Below are positions 42,218 to 64,000 of a stretch of DNA of 64,000 nt, piece by piece. The position numbers and the translations under genes are program-made. Where the stretch lies: contig NC_054741.1 of NCBI RefSeq assembly GCF_018143015.1, positions 61,811,197 through 61,875,196 of the forward strand, written 5' to 3'. Below the pieces are notes generated by a model that saw only the letters and a list, made by a program, of their open reading frames with translations, was not told the origin of the DNA and ran no database searches. How positions within the stretch are numbered: the stretch's first letter is position 1; each line of letters opens with the position of its first letter. Origin of the DNA: Lytechinus variegatus (Eukaryota; Echinodermata; Echinoidea; Temnopleuroida; Toxopneustidae).

Positions 42218-43964
42218 CATGGGTGTCGATCGGTATTCTTGGTTGGGGGGGATGATTGACACAAATGTTCATGTGGATGGGGATCTTTCAACATTACCCC
42301 CACTAAAATCACAAGTTAGGACATTTGAGAGTGGTTGATATGCATGGAGTTCTTGGAAATTCCTTCATTGTTGTAGTGTACTGAAAATTCAATTTGTGTT
42401 ACAAGTAAGCCTATTCTAAACTAATACGAAAGAAAAAAATGACAAAAAAATTGTCTGGACCATGTACATAGTAATCTGTTTATTGAGCATGATGTATACA
42501 CACATATATATATATATATATATATCACCCTCACCAACAATGCGAGCGCGAAGCGCGAGCTGAAATTTTTAAGTATGACATGAAAACAGGAAAAATGTAC
42601 CTGTTTAGGTTTGTTTTTAGTAACTCACGAGGATAGATTAGTATGTATCTCACTAGAGAGCGAGCTGAAATTCCTTTATATTCTGACCTGAAAGCTTGAT
42701 AGCTCTATGGCTTGACATTCTAAGCATTTTTGGTACCAATGATTAAGATGGGTATCTAAAAGAACAACAGATGCGAGCGCAAAGCGCGAGCTGAAAATAT
42801 TTCGATCTGGGGGGCGTTTCATCAATATTTTCCTTGATTCTGATTGGTTGAGAAGCACTGTTACTATAGTAACTGTCGGATAAAACAGGACTTGTCGGAT
42901 AAAACGTCTGACAAGTCCTTTCATGAAACGCTCCCCTGGAAAAAAAAGATAGTTTAATGGACGCTTTTACTAAAGAACAAGATATATTATATCCAACAAA
43001 AGATTATTGCAAATCGAAGCGGGAGTTCTTTTAAGGTTTAGAACTAAAAACGGGACATTCTATTCACCTATTTAATGATGAAAAGTATGGGTTGTTGGTA
43101 CAGAAATCATGCGAGCGCGAAGCGCGAGCTGAAAACTTATATATTCCAATCTGAAAAGCAGACATTTTGAGCACGATTTTAAATGAAAATCGAGTTGGTA
43201 TCTCAATCTCGCTTGCTGATTTCAGTGTAGCATTACAATCTTATTCTATTTTTTAGTTGCACATGCGGAATTATTGGGGGGGGGGGCAAAACGATATCTT
43301 TTCCCCCTGCCCCCCCCCCCGATCGACGCCTCTGTGTATCCAACTTCTCTTAAATCTAACCCGACTGGCAATATCTTTTTTCTTAATGCATGATGATAAA
43401 ATGCAGATTCGGACCAATTAAGACTAGCACAAATTACAAACTGTGTGGCTTCTCGTGCGCCATCGGGCTTACCGTCATTCCATAGAGCTATTACTGTAAT
43501 AGCTATATGGTCATTCCTTAGACGATTTATCTTGCCACCCTTTTACTCTGGTTTATTTTTCCACCCTTTTGAATTAATTGATTCATCAAAATTAATTTAT
43601 TCACCACTGGTGGGATGAAACACCCTATCAACAAAAGTTGTTTTTCGTTAGGGTCCTTTTATGTCATGTGTTAAAAAATATCATATACATAAACATTTCA
43701 TTCTTTTTCATTTTAATCTCCACCCATCTGTTTAATAGTCCTGAAAAGGAATGTTTTTATTTAATAACAATATACACAAATTGCGAGGGAAACAAACTGA
43801 TTGATGGTATACTATAATCATCATGATAAAACTTTATTTTTTCATCATCATCATAATTTTTCTACCCTAAATTATTGGGGGGGATGATAATACAGGCCAT
43901 CCCCCCCACTTGAAATATTGGGGGGGATATATCCCCCCATCCCCCCCCGTGATCGACACCCATG
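42218..43964. mobile_element. 1.75-kb element with 14-bp inverted ends and 13-bp target duplication
   Basis: The ends are 'catgggtgtcgatc' and its complement 'gatcgacacccatg'. The exact 13-bp repeat tttatctcatagg flanks it (42205-42217 and 43965-43977). The interior contains three copies of 'gcgagcgcgaagcgcgagc' (near 42541, 42771 and 43107), G/C runs and an (AT)n at about 42500. No transposase is visible. The superfamily is unknown to me. Confidence 0.75.
42812..42937. mobile_element. GCGTTTCATGAAA-family element, short copy
   Basis: The ends are 'ggggggcgtttcatc' and 'catgaaacgctcccc', and the interior has 'gattctgattggttgag' and 'gtcggataaaac'. It is nested in the 42218-43964 element. Confidence 0.75.
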
Positions 43965-44009
43965 TTTATCTCATAGGTCATTCATATATAGTTCAGTCAA
44001 GTTGGTCCT

Positions 44010-44283
44010 TATTGTCAAATCTGTAAAAAATGAAATATTGTATAATTCAAACAATAAAAAAAACAAAAGAAATAGTGAGTGAGTGACATCATCGACTCTC
44101 TCATTTGCGTGTCACTGAGTTGTGCATATCAATGTTTTGTGAAAAATAAGCTAAACTTAAAAATGTCATAACTTTATTATTTCACATCCGATTTTGATGA
44201 CATTTTCAGCATTTTGCTAGTTTGATTTTTCTCTATTTATTCAAATCAACATTCCTATGGGGTGGAATTGACCCGTTAAAGAC
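44010..44283. mobile_element. Right half of an AAGTCCACC-family TTAA element
   Basis: It matches the right half of 60832-61433 (for example 'aagaaatagtgagtgagtga') and ends '...ggggtggaattgacccgttaaag'. Confidence 0.7.
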
Positions 44284-44597
44284 ATTATTTTACTGAAAAT
44301 TTTCACTAAATTTACCAAAATTATGCACCAAACCTACAATTTCACTTGACAAAATGCAAAATCGCTCCAATCAAGCTCAATCGCTTCGCTCTCTCGCCTT
44401 CATTTTTTTTGGGAAAAACTTTACGCGTGCTGCCCCTCCCCCATAACAATTTCTACATAAGGCCTTGACATCACTCACTCAATATTAGTTTTGTATTTTA
44501 TTTCATGACAATTTCAAATATTTAAATGTTCTCTCCATTGTCATGTGAAACAAAGCTTCTTTCCTCCCTGAACATCTAAAACTACAATATTGTCTTA

Positions 44598-45228
44598 AAG
44601 GTCAAGTCCACCCAAGAAAAATGTTGATTTAAAAAAGAGAAAAATAAAACTAGCATAACACTGAAAATTCCATCAAAATTGGATGTAAAATAAGTAAGTT
44701 ATGACATTTCAAAGTTTCGCTTATGATATGCGCATCTGCAGTGAGAGACAGTCGATGATGTCCCTGACTCACTATTTCTTTTGTTCTTATTGTTTGAATT
44801 AAACAATATTTCATCATTTACATATTTTAATATAATGACCAACTTGATTGAACCATAAAGTATTAAACAATGCTAACTGCACATGTTCAGGGAGAAATCA
44901 ATCGTTGTTCATGTCAACAGGGAGAAAAATGGAATATTTCATATAACAAAATACAAAAGAAATATGAGTAAGTGAGTGATGTCATCAGTCTCCTCATTGC
45001 ACACCGACCACTAGCGTACCAACGGGGGGCAGAGGGGGCAGACTGCCCCCCCCCCTGACGAGTCACAACCCACGCAAGGGACGTATCCCCCCCTGACGAG
45101 TCAACTGATCCCTTGCCAGATCCTTTGAACATTTTGCGAACGAATTTGCCCCCCCCCCCTGTGGAAAATCCTAGGTACGCCACAGATACCGACAAGGATG
45201 TGAATATAACTGTTTTTTAATTAACGGT
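44598..45228. mobile_element. AAGTCCACC-family TTAA element broken by two hAT-type insertions
   Basis: It begins 'ttaaaggtcaagtccaccc' and continues through the second arm at about 44930-45008, then resumes at 45186-45228. The interruptions are the hAT-type elements at 45009 and 45229. Confidence 0.7.
45009..45185. mobile_element. hAT-type short element (GCGTACC family), nested
   Basis: The ends are 'cactagcgtacc' and 'ctaggtacgccacag'. The flanks acaccgac / ataccgac match at 7 of 8. It is inserted in the older TTAA element. Confidence 0.8.
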
Positions 45229-45396
45229 CAGTGGCGTACCTATAGGATTTTCCACAGGGCCAGGGGCAAAACCGTCCGCCCAAAAATTCGACAAGCAAAA
45301 AAAAAAGGTCTTCAAGCTCGTCAGGGGGGGGGTCTTTCAAGCTCGCCAGGGTGGGGGGCAGACTGCCCCCTCTGCCCCCCCGTATGTACGCTAGTG
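45229..45396. mobile_element. hAT-type short element (GCGTACC family), perfect 8-bp TSD
   Basis: The ends are 'cagtggcgtacctatagg' and 'gtacgctagtg'. It is flanked by exact ttaacggt (45221-45228 and 45397-45404). The length is 168 bp. Confidence 0.9.
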
Positions 45397-45516
45397 TTAA
45401 CGGTAGGCCTGGCCTATAGGTATAAAACTAATCAATTGATGCGAGCGCGAAGTGCGAGCGGAAAAAAGAGATTTCAGACCATCAGCCCATAGAGGAGGAT
45501 TTATCCACCTCAGCTA

Positions 45517-45801
45517 CACTGTTAAAAAAACCGTGATTTTACAGAAAATAAACAAAAGATTTTGCAGAAAGCAATAACAGAATCATTCTGTAAATTCATA
45601 AAACAGGAATTTTTTCTGCAATTTAACATAACCAGTCTGTTTAAAAAGGGGAAAAGGGTGTTTTTTTCAAGGAAGTTTGTAAGATTCCATACACCAAATA
45701 CCAAATTCCTGTAAGATTACGCAATTCGGTAAGATTACAGATGATCTCGAGACTCTGCTGCAGGAACTTTTTTTATTTTAAGGATAAATTTTCTAACAGT
45801 G
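45517..45801. mobile_element. TA-flanked foldback element (CACTGTTA ends)
   Basis: The ends are 'cactgttaaaaaaa' and 'ttttctaacagtg' between TA dinucleotides, as for mariner/Tc1-type MITEs. The interior has several 'gtaagatt'/'ttctgtaaa' motifs. Confidence 0.6.
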
Positions 45802-46839
45802 TATACAGTATTAAAAAAGTTTACACTTTGAAAAAGCCCTGGGAATAAATAAATAAACAACATGTGGTAATTTTTTCACATATGATCTTGGGTTTGGGTC
45901 TCATCTATCCAACGAAAGTAATAGTTTTGACAGAATGTTACACTTGAATGAGCAATCTACATTATGAGCTCGCAGAAATCTGTTTGCACAGAAATGCTCG
46001 TTTTCAGACTGTGTCAAGGGAAATAGCGAAATCAAATTTACCCTGCGAAAAATGTTCATACATTTCCCTTGCCCTTTTAGTCAACTGAAATCAAACGGAT
46101 ACAGCATTTTGTAACAAATTTTGCCACCCAAATTGAAATTTCAACACTTAGTAAGCACAACCTACCCTGATTTGTGCCAGCTCGATCAGAGGACTTAACG
46201 AATCTGAACAAAAGTTTATGTCAGACATTTCCAGCATTTTTCACTAAGTTTTTATCATTTAAAGTGGGTTTACAATTTATCTTTCATTTAATACTTGTTT
46301 CTCCTCACTTTTTCCAAGCTTGACAATGATTAATCAAATGAAAATCAAGCCCATATAAGCCATTTCATGTGACAGCAAATAAAGCAAATCGTCACGATAG
46401 CCTCGGTGTGTAGAGGAGTGGGGTGGGGCGCAATGCACTCTTCGAAGTGTTTTGGGCAAGGAAACAAGTTAAAAAATGTAAAATATATCTTCAAATCAAT
46501 TTTACTTGCTAAATTCCACGTTCTTTATGATTAAGGTCTACTTTTATTCGCACAACTTAGTTCTGCGCAAATAATTTTTCACTATAACTTTTCAAAAGTA
46601 AGTTACTCAAGCGGAAATATTTTTCGACAGTTATATCGTCATTTGCTTAAATGGATCTGTACAAACGTTAAAATATGGAAAGATCTGCAGGATAGTACAA
46701 ATGTATAATTTTACAGGATTTTTTGTGTTAACTTTGTTTTGCCCCGCTATATCAAAATGGCAGAGAGCACGGAAATATATATATATTTCAATGCGAGACG
46801 TGCGAGATTCCATGCGAGATCGAGAGTGGTCAATGAAGT

Positions 46840-46897
46840 CGCGCGCCCTCTGTGTTTGGTAACACTTGCGTTGCGTCTTGTTCGAGATTACGAAAGA
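46840..46897 (+). promoter_or_regulatory. Possible PRPF8 5' non-coding exon or promoter region
   Basis: A locally CpG-richer patch ('gtcgcgcgccctctg') ends in a good donor-like string (aaaga|gtgagt at 46898). PRPF8 coding starts 31 bases after an acceptor at 48868, so an upstream untranslated exon is expected. This is only a candidate. Confidence 0.25.
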
Positions 46898-47174
46898 GTG
46901 AGTAGAATTTAGACTCCAAATTTTAACAAAGTGAGACCATATAAATTCACAATTTATTCTTAAAATTAGATCCGAATCTTACCACATTTGTCTAGTATGC
47001 CATATTTCATTTGATGTAATTTTGTTGCCTTAAGAGCTGGAGCAGGTAGCTCGGGAGTGCAGTGAGAAAGCAAGCGAAGCTAGACGATTTGTATTGTGAG
47101 TGAATGGAGTGGAATATGGATGTTGTAATCGGTCATGTAATGCCGCCACGCCACTGACTGAGGTCTGAGCTAGC

Positions 47175-48420
47175 CTGGGGCGTTTTGGGGAGTGAAAGTT
47201 ATATACTGTACGTATGGAGTCACTCCCCACTAACGCCTGGGATTCCTCCCTATACTTCCTCACATATGGGTACAAAACCAGAAACTTTCGCCCCCGAGAA
47301 TTCTACTTTCCCTCTGAAAGATCTAGCCCTAAAAGTAAACATGTATGATGGGGTGTCCAAACTTCGCGCACTTTTCAAAAATATTCATCAGGCTTAATTT
47401 TGTCCACAAATTATTCATAATTTATACAAAACCAATTCAAGAAATAGTTACCACATTGACGGCAAGATTGTAAACTATAAAATCATGGACGAAAATGTAA
47501 AGTAGGTCACGGGGTTTCGCCGGTATCGCGATCTCAAAATTCTATTCCGATCGGCGAATGCGGGCTGTGCTGGAAAACCGTTCAGAAAAAGTGTGACCTA
47601 ACTTCGCGCACCAAAGCTTTTGTGGAGATTTAAACAAAGACTCAAGCTCAAAAAGTGAAATATTTATATCAGATTGATGGCAAAATGCTATGGAATCGGT
47701 TAGTACCACATTTAACTCACATTTTTTTATGATTTCTGCTTGTAAAATGGTGATATCGTGATGCTTGTTGCTTTCTTCAAAATGGGCGCTACGGGTGACA
47801 AATTTGCCGATCTTTTGCCAATATTTTCATGACTACTGGACTAATCCTAAAGAAACTTTCAGCGAAGGGTAATTTTAGGTCACTTTTCACATTGATGATG
47901 TCAGATTTTAAGGATATTGGCTAGTTTTGGAGATAATGACCGTCCGCGAAGTTTGGACACGCGCAAAGTTTGGACTCACTGCCATACATGGGGTCCAACT
48001 TCATTTCCAACATTTCAGCGATATTGATTTCATTTTTAAAGAAGAATTCATTAAAAAAACGAGAGATTTGTTTTGAAAAGATGGAAAGAGCTTACTTCCG
48101 TGTTTACGTCGCCATCTTGATTTCTTTGTCTTCCGCTTGGCGACAGCACGCAAATCCCGCGATTTACAAATCCCGCGGGTACAAAACCAGAAACTTTCGC
48201 CCCCGAGATTTCTACTTTCCTTCTAAAAGATCTAGCCTTAAATCATGTACATGGGATAAAACTTCATTCCCGACATTACTACACTCTCGTTATTTTTAAT
48301 CAAGGATTCATCCAAAAAAAAAAGAAAAATATTGTGGAAAGACGGAAGAGACTTGCCCAATGTGTACGGCGCCATATTATTTCCTATTGTTCTTCGCCAA
48401 CGTTACAGGACGCACGAGTC
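47175..48420 (+). repeat. Diverged tandem duplication upstream of PRPF8
   Basis: A 63-bp block starting 'gggtacaaaaccagaaactt' occurs at 47266 and 48178. The following sequence is also repeated ('acatggg..aacttcattcc' at about 47975 and 48252; 'gttcttcgcc..' / 'gtcttccgcttggcg'). The first copy is split by the 47353-47970 inverted-repeat element. Confidence 0.75.
47353..47970. mobile_element. Inverted-repeat element (GTGTCCAAACTTCGCG ends)
   Basis: The left end is 'gtgtccaaacttcgcgcac'. The right end carries two inverted copies of the same motif (around 47943 and 47960). A further internal variant is 'gacctaacttcgcgcac' near 47603. No coding sequence; probably a non-autonomous DNA transposon. 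Confidence 0.55.
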
Positions 48421-48448
48421 TGTAACGTTGGCGAAGAACAATAGGAAA
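48380..48448. repeat. Perfect 29-bp inverted repeat, 11-base loop
   Basis: The arms are 48380-48408 and 48420-48448 (core 'ttcttcgccaacgttacag'), with loop gacgcacgagt. It lies 450 bp upstream of the PRPF8 start codon, at the end of the duplicated region. Confidence 0.93.
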
Positions 48449-48898
48449 CAAGAATGTTACAGGGCCTTTTAAAAAAGGAAATTTTTGAAGTAAAAATACA
48501 GTACTTTTGAAAACAAAGGATTAGTCGAATTATTGGACAATTGAACTTAAGTTTTCTTTAACCATTTGAATTAAACACAGAATCTCAACACCAACAATTA
48601 CATTACAATTATACGGTACATGTAAGTGCTATGCATACAAATTTTTGGGTGGTCTTAAACTTTTGCAGTTGATGGTAATAAGTATCAGATATCGACAATG
48701 TGAGTAAACTTGTGAGTCAGTGGATCAAGGCGATTTTGGGTCATTTCAGGTAAAAAAAAAAAACTTGGATAAAAAAAAGGTGTTTCCTTCTCATTTCTAT
48801 ACTACATGTAAATGGCCATTTACAAATTGCCCACTTAACTATGCCATTCATTCTTGTCCTTCAAACAGAGCCTAAAAGTCGCTGCTTTGTGAGAAACC

Positions 48899-63369
<14,471 letters not shown>

Positions 63370-64000
63370 GTAATATCTATAATAATCTGATGGTTTACAT
63401 TGTGAGCTTATGATTTTCAATAATAATAATGATGATGTTTTATTTACCCAGGGTAGCCACTTCAGCTATGAAACTGCATAACATAATATGTGACCTGCCA
63501 CCCCAAAACCAACAATAAGTCAACCAAAATGAGTATTTTGTTTTTGTTAAGCGTGAAAATTCACTTCCTAAGCTTTAAAATGATATATAGTATGTTAAAA
63601 TTTACCGACAATAAACATTGCAAGTACTTGTTTGAATGCAGAGGAAAGTAAGCAAGAGCTTAAAAAATAAGGAGAAAACTAGGTTTGAAGTCTGGGGTTC
63701 ACTCAAGCATGACATGTGCATCCTGTGTAATCTCAGTGAAACTTCCATTCAGTCCGAAAGAGTAGTGTAAAAAAAAACTCATGTATCTTTTCTTTTATTC
63801 GATTTCATGACTTCAAATTTTCACGGTATGAAGAAGAATTGCTCTTTCAGATAACCGGTTTTTATAATTTTTGGTTTTTGAAGACCAATGTACTATTTTG
63901 GCTATTTACAGAGAACCTGACCTGGCAACTAATTGGTGGTTTTGGGGTAGTAGTTCACATATGTTATTATTACCCTTCTCCGATCGAAATGCTGAGTGCC
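63370..64000 (+). other. PRPF8 intron 18 (partial)
   Basis: It contains a SINE 3' fragment at 63418-63470. I recognise nothing else up to the window end. Confidence 0.65.

Larger units (their letters stand above)
37229..48868. other. Intergenic region between divergent CCDC92-like and PRPF8 genes
   Basis: It contains a CpG-rich block (38820-39000), many foldback elements and the duplicated region just upstream of PRPF8 (all listed). In the remainder (37260-38800, 39010-39420, 41000-41540, 45810-46840) I see AT-rich sequence with no recognisable exon, apart from expected untranslated first exons I cannot pin down. Confidence 0.6.

Overview
The window is animal nuclear DNA: AT-rich, intron-rich and crowded with short foldback transposons, simple repeats and G/C homopolymer runs. 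No database search was possible. The protein sequences are clearly metazoan. The many small TTAA-, 8-bp-TSD and palindromic elements, including an 'aagttatgacatttt'-type foldback family, suggest a marine invertebrate deuterostome, most likely an echinoderm such as a sea urchin. That organism call is inference.

Three protein-coding genes can be supported. (1) Plus strand, 406-22572: a nicotinic acetylcholine receptor subunit. Seven exons cover nearly the whole mature protein, from the N-terminal part of the ligand-binding domain through M4 to the C-terminus; the signal-peptide exon should lie left of the window. It has a Cys-loop, vicinal cysteines (alpha-type) and a 14.8-kb first intron full of repeats. 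(2) Minus strand, 37228-35264: a CCDC92-like coiled-coil protein in two coding exons, about 308 residues. (3) Plus strand, 48899 to beyond the right edge: PRPF8, the core U5 snRNP splicing factor. The first 18 coding exons give about 977 of roughly 2,350 residues, and the gene continues past the window.

The nAChR and CCDC92 genes converge on a 12.7-kb repeat-rich intergenic region (22573-35263). CCDC92 and PRPF8 diverge from an 11.6-kb region (37229-48868), which holds a CpG-dense candidate promoter for CCDC92 near 38.8-39.0 kb and tandemly duplicated, hairpin-bearing sequence upstream of PRPF8. I see no functional link between the three genes; they look like ordinary animal neighbours.

The non-coding DNA is mostly mobile. 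It holds at least seven short hAT-type elements (several with checkable 8-bp target duplications), TTAA-flanked piggyBac/Kolobok-type elements, a TTA-flanked Harbinger-like element, TA-flanked mariner-like foldbacks, a tRNA-derived SINE, LINE remnants, an inverted pair of 15-bp minisatellites, and a 1.75-kb element with a 13-bp target duplication that I cannot assign. I found no operon-like, CRISPR-like or other clearly novel multi-gene system. The most unusual observations are the structured repeats and the features that could alter splicing of the nAChR and PRPF8 genes.
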